A stretch of 8,150 nt of DNA from Candidatus Sumerlaeota bacterium (lineage in GTDB: Bacteria; UBP6; UBA1177): the NCBI GenBank assembly GCA_007136595.1, contig SLGQ01000164.1:1-8150 (forward strand). Reading direction: 5' to 3'. Under the pieces are notes generated by a model. That model saw only the letters and a program-made list of their open reading frames with translations, made no database searches and was not told the DNA's origin. Below, in pieces: positions 1 to 7,346 of this stretch (position 1 is its first letter; every line of letters begins with the position of its first letter). Both the position numbers and the translations under genes were made by a program.

Positions 1-2
1 AC

Positions 3-1778
3 ATGATGATCCAGTTCAGCAAGCAGCTTGTTCCTGTTTTGATCGACGGTTATCTTGATGAAACAGGTTTCGGTGAAGTTGATTTCGGCGGTTCAACATG
101 GTTCCGCAGAACATTCCTTGACCTTGATGTTAATTTCAGCACCGGAATGGTTACAGGTCAGTACCCGAGAAAGAACTGCTGGTATGCTATTTCAGCTACA
201 GAAGAACTTGTAGAAGACGGTGAAACTTATGATGTTCCTGTAGGTGCCATGGCAGGATGTTTTGCCGACAATGTTGACGGTTCAATCGGTGAAACACTTA
301 AAATGATGTTTAAGAGCAAGATGACAGAAGATGAAGATACCTTGGTTAAATTTTTCAACACACAGCAGGATGGATCAGTTCTTGAGCCTGGAGATGAAGG
401 GTTCATGCCGGTATGTCAGTGTTTTGAAGAAGATGGCGAAACAGAGATCGACTGTTCAGTATATGACGGACCTGGCGGCCCGGAACCTGGACCTTGTTTC
501 CCCGATCCATGTGAAGCAAATGAAACATGTGTGATCGATACAGATGCAGCAGACGGATACGCATGTATTCCTGATGAAGAAGAAACAGATGAAGATCCTG
601 ACACAGAAGATCCTGACACAGAAGATCCTGATGAAACTGAAGAACCGGATGAAGAAGAACCCGATACAGATGAACCTGTAATTTGCGATCCTGCATGTGG
701 TGATAATCAGGAATGTGTTGACGGTGACTGTGACTGTGTAGCAGGATATGAGTGGAATCTTGACGAAACTGAGTGTGTGGAGATAGTTGTTGCTCCATGC
801 GATCCGAATCCTTGTACTGATCCGGGCGAGCCTTTTTGCCATGAAGATGATTCTCCCGATGGTTACACCTGCTACCCGGAATATACTGTAGGGTGGTGCA
901 TCCTCCAGTGGCCCCACACAATTAATGCGTTTGCCGGGGAAAGCGATACATTTTACGGTAGAGTTTTTGTGGAAGGAATTACAGATAAAACTCAGAATTT
1001 AGTTGACGAACACCCTCTTGTTAAAGCACAGTTCGGTGGTCGTCCAATCGGGGAAGAATTTGCTCATGATGCATGGACAGATGCGATTCCCAACCCTGCA
1101 ACCGGCACAGACTGGGGCAACAATGATGAATTTATGCTAGAAGTTCCCTTTCCTTATCCCGGAGAGTATGAATTCACTTTCAGATTCAGTGCTGACGGTG
1201 GAGAGACCTGGACAATTTGTGATACTGAAGGAAACATGCCTTATGATGACGCAAAACTGGGACATGGAACTGTTCATCCTTTTGATGAAGCTGATTTGAT
1301 AAAAAATAAAAACTTCGAATTCTGGAGCGGAGATCCACTTTTGCCATTGGGCTGGGAAATTGGTGAAGGAATTAATGTTGAGCGGGATTCAGATATCAAG
1401 CATACGGGAAACTATTCGGCAAAAATTACAAGAACAATTGATGAAAATCATAAAGTACAGATCCGTTCAAACCTTATATCTGTAACTCCTTCAACAAGTT
1501 ACACTCTTACAGGTTGGTTTCTGGATAAAGAGGATTTTGACGGCAGAGGAAGGCTGATGGTCACTCTTTTTGATGAAGAGAAAGACTTTCTTGACAACTA
1601 TTTTCACGATATTTATACAACAGATAATGATGATTGGCAGAAAATGGAATATACTTTTGAAACTCATGAAAGTGCAGCCTATATAAAAGTTGGAATGAGG
1701 CTTTATAAGTCAGATCCGGTAATCTTGACAACAGGAAATATAATTTACATTGATGATTTTTCTTTGGTAAAAGATTGA
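3..1778 (+). CDS. Large modular secreted/surface protein, EGF-like Cys modules plus C-terminal CBM-like jelly-roll (5' partial)
   Basis: The reading frame is open from the window edge. The ATG at base 3 has no visible ribosome site and no signal peptide follows, so the true start is probably upstream and this is a 3' fragment of 591 visible residues. In order: residues 1-150, an unrecognised Cys-poor part; 165-190, a short Cys module (DPC..NETC..DGYAC); 191-225, an acidic Asp/Glu/Pro/Thr linker; 228-258, an EGF-like module with six cysteines; 266-290, a second DPNPC...DGYTC module; about 297-407, a beta-rich domain opening with CILQWP and ending FRFSADGGETWTICD; 435-591, a jelly-roll opening NKNFEFW...LPLGWEI and ending IYIDDFSLV, the pattern of CBM4/9-like galactose-binding folds. 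Cysteines in pairs and the carbohydrate-binding-like end suggest an extracellular role in adhesion or glycan binding. No catalytic domain is visible. Substrate and exact function are unknown. Confidence 0.85.
   Translation: MMIQFSKQLVPVLIDGYLDETGFGEVDFGGSTWFRRTFLDLDVNFSTGMVTGQYPRKNCWYAISATEELVEDGETYDVPVGAMAGCFADNVDGSIGETLKMMFKSKMTEDEDTLVKFFNTQQDGSVLEPGDEGFMPVCQCFEEDGETEIDCSVYDGPGGPEPGPCFPDPCEANETCVIDTDAADGYACIPDEEETDEDPDTEDPDTEDPDETEEPDEEEPDTDEPVICDPACGDNQECVDGDCDCVAGYEWNLDETECVEIVVAPCDPNPCTDPGEPFCHEDDSPDGYTCYPEYTVGWCILQWPHTINAFAGESDTFYGRVFVEGITDKTQNLVDEHPLVKAQFGGRPIGEEFAHDAWTDAIPNPATGTDWGNNDEFMLEVPFPYPGEYEFTFRFSADGGETWTICDTEGNMPYDDAKLGHGTVHPFDEADLIKNKNFEFWSGDPLLPLGWEIGEGINVERDSDIKHTGNYSAKITRTIDENHKVQIRSNLISVTPSTSYTLTGWFLDKEDFDGRGRLMVTLFDEEKDFLDNYFHDIYTTDNDDWQKMEYTFETHESAAYIKVGMRLYKSDPVILTTGNIIYIDDFSLVKD
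591..630 (+). repeat. In-frame 15-nt tandem repeat encoding an acidic EDPDT linker
   Basis: The unit gaagatcctgacaca occurs at 591-605 and 606-620, then as a partial copy at 621-630. It encodes EDPDT steps inside the wider acidic linker (573-677). Such low-complexity Asp/Glu/Pro/Thr spacers are typically flexible and extended, and here one separates the Cys-rich modules. Repeat number may vary between strains by slippage in multiples of five residues without breaking the frame. Confidence 0.8.
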
Positions 1779-1795
1779 TCCGGAATCCTTTTTGC

Positions 1796-1823
1796 TTTAC
1801 CTTCTTTAATTAAACAGTACAAT
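1796..1823 (+). promoter_or_regulatory. Candidate sigma70-type promoter for the protease gene
   Basis: In the 70-nt gap between the surface-protein gene and the protease gene, TTTACC (1796-1801) and TACAAT (1818-1823) resemble -35 and -10 boxes separated by 16 nt. The -10 matches 5 of 6 consensus bases and the -35 matches 4 of 6. Transcription would begin near 1830, leaving a very short leader before the ATG at 1849. AT-rich intergenic DNA produces such matches by chance, so this is tentative. Read-through from upstream is an alternative. Confidence 0.3.
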
Positions 1824-1848
1824 GGTGAGGGTTTTTTTGTGAGGTTTT

Positions 1849-3315
1849 ATGAAGCATCGTTCTATTTTACTGTTTTTAATACTGATTTCATTCCAGTTGG
1901 CGGCAACTGAAAAGGTTTTTGTCAGATTTCATGACCGCTTTAAAAGATTTGCTCCTTCAGATTTTCCTGATTGCAGTATCATAGGGTATGAAAAAATTCC
2001 GAGAAGTTCTTTCTGGGCGGTAAAAACAAGTAACAATCCTGACAGCATCGGTTGTTTCAAGCAGAATGATATAATAAAAACAGCTCACAAAGATACCTTC
2101 CTTGACATTGAGTATAAACAGACTGACCCTTTAATTCACAGACAGTGGAATCTTAAAAACACCGGGCAGGTTGGAATTGCAGGGGAAGATTCTTCCGTTA
2201 TCGAGGCTTGGCATTACATCAAAGAACTTGGGTTTTATCCCGGAGAAAATGTCCTTGTTGGAGTAATTGACGATGCTTTTGATCTTCACCACCCCGATAT
2301 GGAAGGAAAATATCTTACAGGACTTGATCTGATAGATGGTACGGAATATCCCTTTATAAAAAAAAATGAACCTCACGGAACCTGTGTTGCAGGGATCATT
2401 GCCGCTGTTTACAACAATGGGATAGGCATAGCAGGAGGATGTCCCGGTTGCTATATAGTTCCTGTACGAGCTTCTGACAAGATCGGGAGAACATCTGAAA
2501 TGGTAAAAGCTTTCAACTATCTGCTTGACAGGGGAGTTCATGTCATTTCAAACAGCTGGGGACCTGCCGACAGATCAGGACCTGTTGAAATGCCCGAAGT
2601 TTTACAGGAAATAATACACTATGCGAGAACTGAAGAAAGGGACGGCAAAGGTGTTGTGATCTTTTTTGCTGCAGGAAATGGCGATGAAAGCATTTCCGAT
2701 CCCGCCAGTTATGACGGTTTTGCCGCTAATCCTGATGTAATTTCAGTCGGAGCAGTAAATGCTTCAGGCATAAGATCCGTATACAGCGATTTTGGTGAAG
2801 ATCTTGATTTTGTTGCCCCTTCTTCTGACATATCTGATGGATACATGTGGGATCCTTATGTTCCTGATGTAACTATGGACGGGATATGGACAACTGATGC
2901 CCGTGCACATTTCGGCTATACTCAAGGAGACTACATGGCTTCATTCGGAGGAACAAGCAGTTCAGCTCCGTTAGCTGCAGCAATAGCCGGGCTTTTAATC
3001 TCTCTCTATCCTGACCTTACTCGGGACGAGCTTTATGAAGTATTTAAGGAAAGTGCTGACAAAGTATCCCCTCTTGATGCCGGTTATGATGAAAACGGGC
3101 ACAGCCTTTTTTATGGATACGGAAGATTGAATGCATTAAGAGCAGTTGAAATTTTATGTGACGAAAAGGAATGTAAAGGGGGACTCCCCGAGGTTACCGA
3201 AGAAGCATATCCGGCATATCCGGACGAATTTGAATCAGAGTCTCCCGATATTGAGTATCCTGACGAAACAATGATACCCGAAAAAATATCAGGCTGTACA
3301 ATAACAATACTATAG
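1849..3315 (+). CDS. Secreted subtilisin-family (S8) serine protease with acidic Cys-containing C-terminal tail
   Basis: This is a complete 488-residue protein. A signal peptide (MKHRS, a hydrophobic core, then FQLAA before TEK, cut near residue 19) directs it out of the cytoplasm. Residues 20-95 look like a propeptide, ending at the QWNLKNTG motif that commonly opens S8 catalytic domains. The triad is visible: Asp141 in GVIDDAFD, His176 in PHGTCVAG and Ser370 in GGTSSSAP. Asn277 in FFAAGNG is the oxyanion-hole residue, so the enzyme should be an active endopeptidase. The catalytic domain ends near residue 436. The last 52 residues contain CDEKEC, repeated PAYPDE/EYPDE-like acidic stretches and a final SGCTITIL. 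Extra cysteines at 179, 198 and 201 suggest disulfides. The ATG at 1849 is preceded by GAGG at 1841-1844. The thioredoxin gene begins 11 nt after the stop. Natural substrates are unknown. Confidence 0.93.
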   Translation: MKHRSILLFLILISFQLAATEKVFVRFHDRFKRFAPSDFPDCSIIGYEKIPRSSFWAVKTSNNPDSIGCFKQNDIIKTAHKDTFLDIEYKQTDPLIHRQWNLKNTGQVGIAGEDSSVIEAWHYIKELGFYPGENVLVGVIDDAFDLHHPDMEGKYLTGLDLIDGTEYPFIKKNEPHGTCVAGIIAAVYNNGIGIAGGCPGCYIVPVRASDKIGRTSEMVKAFNYLLDRGVHVISNSWGPADRSGPVEMPEVLQEIIHYARTEERDGKGVVIFFAAGNGDESISDPASYDGFAANPDVISVGAVNASGIRSVYSDFGEDLDFVAPSSDISDGYMWDPYVPDVTMDGIWTTDARAHFGYTQGDYMASFGGTSSSAPLAAAIAGLLISLYPDLTRDELYEVFKESADKVSPLDAGYDENGHSLFYGYGRLNALRAVEILCDEKECKGGLPEVTEEAYPAYPDEFESESPDIEYPDETMIPEKISGCTITIL

Positions 3316-3321
3316 AGGAGG
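3314..3321 (+). promoter_or_regulatory. Shine-Dalgarno overlapping the protease stop codon; supports the TTG start
   Basis: AGAGGAGG overlaps the protease TAG stop (3313-3315) and lies 5 nt before the TTG at 3327. It is the strongest ribosome site near this gene. It supports initiation at TTG rather than at the in-frame ATG at 3366, which has no comparable site. The overlap suggests translational coupling to the protease gene. Confidence 0.75.
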
Positions 3322-3326
3322 AAACT

Positions 3327-3698
3327 TTGGGACTTTTAGACATTTTAAAACTTAAACCGAAAGTAATGCCTGTTGAGTTGACCCCGACAAATTTCAAGCC
3401 GTCGATAAAAAACTCTCCGGTCCCGGTACTTGTTGATTTTTATTCAAATTCGTGCGGACCTTGTGCTCAGATGGCAAAAACCGTTACAAAGTTTGCGACA
3501 GACTTTCAAGGTAGAGTGAGAGTAGGGGCTTTCAATGTTGAACAGGATAAAGAAGGCAAAATACTTGCTCCGATGAAAGTGAGATCGGTTCCTACGCTGA
3601 TCTATTTTAAAAACGGTGAACCTGTTGAAACTTTCATTGGGCTGACAGGATACTTGAAACTTCAGGAAGCTCTGGAAAAAATCGAAGCTGATAAATAA
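3327..3698 (+). CDS. Thioredoxin
   Basis: This 123-residue protein is a single thioredoxin fold, slightly longer than the usual ~105 because of about 20 extra N-terminal residues (MGLLDILKLKPKV...). The active site is CGPC at residues 43-46, preceded by Asn-Ser instead of the usual Trp. The buried acid Asp37 (VLVDFY) and the cis-proline Pro89 (RSVPTL) are present, as is the GEPVETFIGL strand pattern, so a functional dithiol-disulfide reductase is expected. There is no signal peptide, so it should act in the cytoplasm, reduced by a thioredoxin reductase encoded elsewhere. The TTG start is chosen because of the Shine-Dalgarno at 3314-3321. It follows a secreted protease gene so closely that co-transcription is likely, though no functional link is evident. 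Starting at the ATG at 3366 would remove 13 residues without touching the fold. Confidence 0.93.
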   Translation: MGLLDILKLKPKVMPVELTPTNFKPSIKNSPVPVLVDFYSNSCGPCAQMAKTVTKFATDFQGRVRVGAFNVEQDKEGKILAPMKVRSVPTLIYFKNGEPVETFIGLTGYLKLQEALEKIEADK

Positions 3699-3728
3699 CT
3701 TTCTTGCAAACAAAAATGTTGAGAAATT

Positions 3729-3757
3729 TTGTTAATTTGATAACTTCTTGTTAAAGT
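3729..3757 (+). promoter_or_regulatory. Weak candidate promoter for the murG-mraY operon
   Basis: The 90-nt gap between the thioredoxin stop and the murG ATG is the largest inside this gene run and is very AT-rich. TTGTTA (3729-3734) and TAAAGT (3752-3757), 17 nt apart, each match 4 of 6 consensus bases. A TTGATA at 3737-3742 is an alternative -35 with poorer spacing. No convincing terminator precedes it, so read-through from the protease-thioredoxin unit is equally possible. Confidence 0.22.
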
Positions 3758-3788
3758 ATGTTCTCTTCTGTTGCTTAAAGAGGGAAAG

Positions 3789-5789
3789 ATGTCAAAAAAC
3801 GGTTCAAATCTCAGGTTCATATTTACCGGCGGTGGCAGTGGGGGACATGTAAGCCCTGCTCTTGCAGTTGCTGCACAGCTTAAAAAAGAACTTCCCGACG
3901 CTCAAATTATTTATGCAGGGATAAAAGGGAAAGCTGAGGGGATAATGGTTCCCAAAGCGGGCATTCCTTTAAAATTTGTAAACAGTGCACCAATGCCGGG
4001 TAAAAATCCACTCAAACTGATAAAGTTTGGATTTATTATGGCAACAGGTTTTTTGAAAGCTTTGCTGATCATTTTAAAGTTCAGACCGCACCTTGTTTTC
4101 GCAACAGGCGGTTTCGTAAGTGCTCCGATAATTTTTGCTACAGCCTTTTTAAGAAAAATAACTTTGGGCGGCTTTAAAACAAAAATTCTCATTCACGAAT
4201 CGAATGTCCATCCCGGGAAAATGAATATGATGGCGGCAAGAGCGGCAGATGCCGTCGCTGTATCATTTGGTGAAACTATAAAAAATCTTCCGAAAGGCAA
4301 AGGTTTCTTTTCAGGTTATCCTGTCAGGAACATGGTGGCTCAGGGTGAAAAGGAAAAAGCGAGAAAAGAACTTGGTATTCCTCAAAATGGATTTACCGTT
4401 TTTGCTTTCGGAGGTTCTCAGGGAGCAAGAACGATCAACAGAACTCTTGCAAATGCCGCTCCTGAACTTCTTAAATATCCCGACATATATATAATTCACG
4501 GCACAGGAAAACCTTTCGGTGAAAGTTGGGAATATCACGGTTATGAAGATGTAAATGAGATAATCGGGAAAATGGATGAAGATGTTGACAGGCAGAGATA
4601 TGTCGTCAAAGATTTCATTGATAATATGGAACTTTATTATGCGGCAAGCGATCTGATCATCATAAGAGCAGGTGCCGGCTCGATAATGGAAGTATGCAAC
4701 CTTGGAAAACCTTCCATAATAATACCTATAAGCAGTGTTTACAGCGACCATCAGACAGGTAACGCAAGGTATATTGAAAGAGCGGGTGCAGCTCAAGTTC
4801 TGTATGAAAAGACCGACCCTTTTAAGGGGATCACCACCCCTTTTCTTGATACTGAAGAATTTGTTAAAGCTATTGTTGAACTCAGAAACGATCCTTCAAA
4901 ACTTGAACAAATGTCTCAAAAAGCGGCAACTATTTTCCCCGGAAAACCTGCTGAGATCATTGTTTCCCATATTCTTCATCTTTGCGGAAAAAGGGATAAA
5001 CCTCAAATCGTTGAAGGTAAAGAGTATCAAAATGACAGAATTCTCGGACTTGACTCTGTTCAGCTTGAAAATTTTCTGAAAGCTGTGAAAGGAGGAAAAA
5101 AACCGCCTCTTGAAGAAGATGAAGTGAAATTGCTTAAAAACAAAATAGATACATATTTCACAAGCTCAAGCACTGTTTTAAGAACCAGAGCTTTGAGGAT
5201 CGCGGGACTTGCAAAATATTGTGAACTGTTTCCAATAGTAATTAACTGTGCCGGCTCCCCGAAAGAAAAACCTTTTGTCAGAAGAGATGCTTTTGAATCT
5301 TTACAGTCGCTTGTATTTTGCGACAAAAGCTACAAGGAAGAAGTTGTTAAAACAACTGTCACAGGACTTTCCGATCCCTACTACGAAACAAGGTTTCAAG
5401 CCGGAAAACTTGTCAGAATATTTGCCGAAATATATGAGATATCAAGCAGTGAAAGAAAAGAACTTCTTTACCGGCTTTACCGCAACCTTGATGACCGTTG
5501 TTTTGAAGTGAGAGTGGAATCAATTTTAGCTGTTGCATCAATTGAAACTGAAAAAAACAAAGCTATTCAAAACTTTGAAAAATGTTATTTCGACAAAGTA
5601 TGGAAAGTAAGGAAAGCTCTTTTCAGAGGATATGAAATTCTTGTGAGAAGAGGAATTATAACCAGTGAAGAAGCGTTGGTTGAATTTGATAAAATACTGA
5701 TAACCAGCAACGGGTACATAACCGAATATGAACTGAAAAAACAGTTCAACAACAGCAAATCGTTCATAATCGGGAAGGAGGTTAAATAA
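3789..5789 (+). CDS. murG: MurG (lipid II-forming N-acetylglucosaminyltransferase) with C-terminal HEAT-like repeat extension
   Basis: MurG transfers GlcNAc from UDP-GlcNAc to lipid I, giving lipid II, at the cytoplasmic face of the inner membrane. Residues 8-400 are a full GT28 GT-B enzyme: the G-loop GGGSGGHVSPALA (His20), ATGGFVSAP at 106-113, HESN (136-139), GYPVRN, GGSQGART (208-215), R293 and E301 in RAGAGSIMEV, and DHQTGNA (320-326) for nucleotide-sugar binding. The hydrophobic patch at 76-100 fits membrane attachment. E. coli MurG has about 355 residues and this one has 666. Residues about 405-666 are a linker followed by amphipathic helical repeats resembling HEAT repeats. The ATG at 3789 is preferred because GAGGG at 3780-3784 precedes it; an in-frame TTG at 3771 would overlap that ribosome site. 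The stop overlaps the mraY start by one base. Glycosyltransferase identity is secure, and the extension's function is unknown. Confidence 0.95.
   Translation: MSKNGSNLRFIFTGGGSGGHVSPALAVAAQLKKELPDAQIIYAGIKGKAEGIMVPKAGIPLKFVNSAPMPGKNPLKLIKFGFIMATGFLKALLIILKFRPHLVFATGGFVSAPIIFATAFLRKITLGGFKTKILIHESNVHPGKMNMMAARAADAVAVSFGETIKNLPKGKGFFSGYPVRNMVAQGEKEKARKELGIPQNGFTVFAFGGSQGARTINRTLANAAPELLKYPDIYIIHGTGKPFGESWEYHGYEDVNEIIGKMDEDVDRQRYVVKDFIDNMELYYAASDLIIIRAGAGSIMEVCNLGKPSIIIPISSVYSDHQTGNARYIERAGAAQVLYEKTDPFKGITTPFLDTEEFVKAIVELRNDPSKLEQMSQKAATIFPGKPAEIIVSHILHLCGKRDKPQIVEGKEYQNDRILGLDSVQLENFLKAVKGGKKPPLEEDEVKLLKNKIDTYFTSSSTVLRTRALRIAGLAKYCELFPIVINCAGSPKEKPFVRRDAFESLQSLVFCDKSYKEEVVKTTVTGLSDPYYETRFQAGKLVRIFAEIYEISSSERKELLYRLYRNLDDRCFEVRVESILAVASIETEKNKAIQNFEKCYFDKVWKVRKALFRGYEILVRRGIITSEEALVEFDKILITSNGYITEYELKKQFNNSKSFIIGKEVK
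5001..5786 (+). other. HEAT-like helical-repeat domain fused to MurG (residues 405-666)
   Basis: After the GT-B fold ends near residue 400, a charged linker (405-445) leads into repeated helix pairs. Examples of the second-helix pattern are VLRTRALRIAGLAKY (463-477), VRRDAFESLQSLVF (497-510), ETRFQAGKLVRIFAEI (533-548), EVRVESILAVASI (573-585) and KVRKALFRGYEILV (606-619). Several units begin with a short Asp/Pro turn (LSDPYY, LDDRCF, YFDKVW), with an Arg or Lys soon after and then aliphatic residues, as in HEAT/PBS-lyase-type repeats. Such folds usually bind proteins, so a scaffold role is inferred. The reading frame is continuous with MurG and has no internal ribosome site that would suggest two genes. 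Confidence 0.7.
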
Positions 5790-6883
5790 TGTTCCACTAT
5801 ATTTTTGAAATAGTAAGAGAAAGTGGTGGTCCTGCCGTTTTCGGATACATTACTTCAAGAACACTTGTTGCCTTTGTTTCAGCTTTTTTCATGACACTCC
5901 TTATCGGGAGACCGATAATAATTCAGCTTTATAAAAAAGGTTTCCGTTCATTTGAAAGATCTTACGGTGATATAAATTCACAATCTAAAAAGGGTACTCC
6001 CATGATGGGGGGAATAATCATGTTCATCACAGGTATCGGCAATGCAATTTTGTGGTGTGACATGACAAACCCTTTTGTAATAGTTCTTATAATAAGTGCA
6101 GTATGGTTCGGTTTGTTCGGTGCAATGGATGACTATCTTAAAATAAAGCATAAAAATCCTGACCGGGGACTTTCAAGAATTGTAAAATTTTCAACACAGA
6201 TACTTTTCGGGATCGCTCTTGCAATTTTTATAGTTCATCCTTCCATTTCACCTCTGCCGTCCAATATTGCTGACGGAATGCAAGTTCCGTTTTATAAAGG
6301 GATCCTTTTCAACTCCCCCTTCCTTGTTGCTTTATGGATCATTTTCATAATTGTATATTCTGCAAATTCTGTTAATTTTGCTGACGGCATGGATGGACTT
6401 GCCGTTGTCCCTTCCATTTTCATTTTTATTGTTATCGGAATTTTCTCATATATTATCGGCAACTTCATACATGCACAGCATTTGCTTTACCATTTTATTC
6501 CGGGATCGGGAGAGATCGCAGTTTTTTCAGGAGCAATAGTCGGTGCGGCACTTGGATTTTTATGGTTCAACAGCCATCCGGCAGAAGTTTTCATGGGAGA
6601 TATGGGAAGTCTTTTTCTTGGCGGAACAATGGGTACGGCGGCAGTTCTTATCAGACAGGAAGTTGTTTTCATAATTGCAGGGATCATTTTTGTCATTGAA
6701 ATAACTTCCACATTCATACAGGAAAATATCGGATTCAAAAACTTCAGAAGAATCCTTTACAGAGCACCGCTTCACCACCATTTCCACCATCAGGGAATGG
6801 CAGAATCAAAAATTGTTGCAAGATTCTGGATAATTTCTGCGATTATGGCTGCTGTTGCAGTAATAACCATAAAATTCAGGTAG
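5789..6883 (+). CDS. mraY: Phospho-N-acetylmuramoyl-pentapeptide transferase (MraY)
   Basis: This 364-residue integral membrane protein matches the usual MraY length (about 360) and carries all the family signatures: KKGTPMMGG (68-75), the metal-binding pair Asp114-Asp115 in GAMDDYLK, NSVNFADGMDGLA (193-205) with Asp199 and Asp202, FMGDMGSLFLGG (268-279) with Asp271, and the RAPLHHHF cluster (325-332, His329-331). Multiple hydrophobic segments fit the ten-helix topology. It transfers phospho-MurNAc-pentapeptide from UDP to undecaprenyl phosphate, making lipid I, which is the substrate of the MurG encoded immediately upstream. AAGGAGG at 5775-5781 lies inside the murG 3' end, 7 nt before the ATG, and TAATG joins the two frames, so translation is probably coupled. 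Having murG before mraY is the reverse of the common dcw order. Confidence 0.97.
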   Translation: MFHYIFEIVRESGGPAVFGYITSRTLVAFVSAFFMTLLIGRPIIIQLYKKGFRSFERSYGDINSQSKKGTPMMGGIIMFITGIGNAILWCDMTNPFVIVLIISAVWFGLFGAMDDYLKIKHKNPDRGLSRIVKFSTQILFGIALAIFIVHPSISPLPSNIADGMQVPFYKGILFNSPFLVALWIIFIIVYSANSVNFADGMDGLAVVPSIFIFIVIGIFSYIIGNFIHAQHLLYHFIPGSGEIAVFSGAIVGAALGFLWFNSHPAEVFMGDMGSLFLGGTMGTAAVLIRQEVVFIIAGIIFVIEITSTFIQENIGFKNFRRILYRAPLHHHFHHQGMAESKIVARFWIISAIMAAVAVITIKFR

Positions 6884-6901
6884 TTAAACAAGGAGGAATA
6901 A

Positions 6902-7318
6902 ATGAAAAGTTATCGCAAGGAACTGTGGTTTAACACATCCAAAAGGAGAGAATATATCAACATCACAGGTGAAGTTCAAAACGCCATTGATAAAAGCGGT
7001 ATCAAAGAGGGTTTATGCCTCGTAAATTCAATGCATATTACTTCATCTGTTTTTGTCAATGATGATGAAGCGGGGCTCCACAGTGATTTTGAAGTATGGC
7101 TTGAAAAACTTGCACCTGAAAAACCTTATGACCAGTACAGACATAACGGATACGAAGACAATGCCGATGGACATCTTAAAAGACAGATAATGGGGAGAGA
7201 AGTTGTTTGTGCCATTACCGGCGGCAGACTTGATTTCGGTCCGTGGGAACAGATCTTTTATGGAGAATTTGACGGCAAAAGAAAAAAAAGGATTTTAATA
7301 AAAATAATCGGTGAATGA
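6902..7318 (+). CDS. YjbQ/UPF0047 family protein (secondary thiamine-phosphate synthase-like)
   Basis: This 138-residue cytoplasmic protein is of the usual family length. Family landmarks are HITSS (45-49), NDDEAG (53-58) with Asp62, RHNGYEDNADGHLK (80-93) with His81 and His91, GGRLDFGPWEQI (107-118), and EFDGKRKKR (122-130). The histidine and acidic positions form the putative metal or active site. Members have been linked to weak thiamine-phosphate synthase activity in E. coli, but the true physiological role is uncertain, so the name should be read cautiously. The family signature normally reads G-T-W-Q near residues 113-116; here it is G-P-W-E followed by Gln117. AAGGAGG at 6890-6896 sits 5 nt before the ATG. 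The gene follows mraY by 18 nt, so it is probably in the same operon. No functional link to peptidoglycan synthesis is established. Confidence 0.9.
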   Translation: MKSYRKELWFNTSKRREYINITGEVQNAIDKSGIKEGLCLVNSMHITSSVFVNDDEAGLHSDFEVWLEKLAPEKPYDQYRHNGYEDNADGHLKRQIMGREVVCAITGGRLDFGPWEQIFYGEFDGKRKKRILIKIIGE

Positions 7319-7346
7319 TAAACTTTATAATTAACCGGAGGAAAAA

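Noticed and set aside
403..921. Long minus-strand open frames opposite the surface-protein gene
   Set aside because: They are antisense shadows of the codon-biased repeat and Cys-rich region. Their translations are low-complexity His/Leu/Arg- or Ser/Ile-rich with no recognisable motif, while the + strand frame has clear domains.
3709..3733. AACAAAA/TTTTGTT inverted repeat after the thioredoxin gene as a terminator
   Set aside because: The stem is seven base pairs with a single G-C pair, the loop is long and no T-run follows, so it would be too weak for intrinsic termination.
3771..3788. TTG at 3771 as the murG start
   Set aside because: It would add only six residues (MLKEGK) that overlap the ribosome site GAGGG used by the ATG at 3789, and homologous MurG sequence begins after that ATG.
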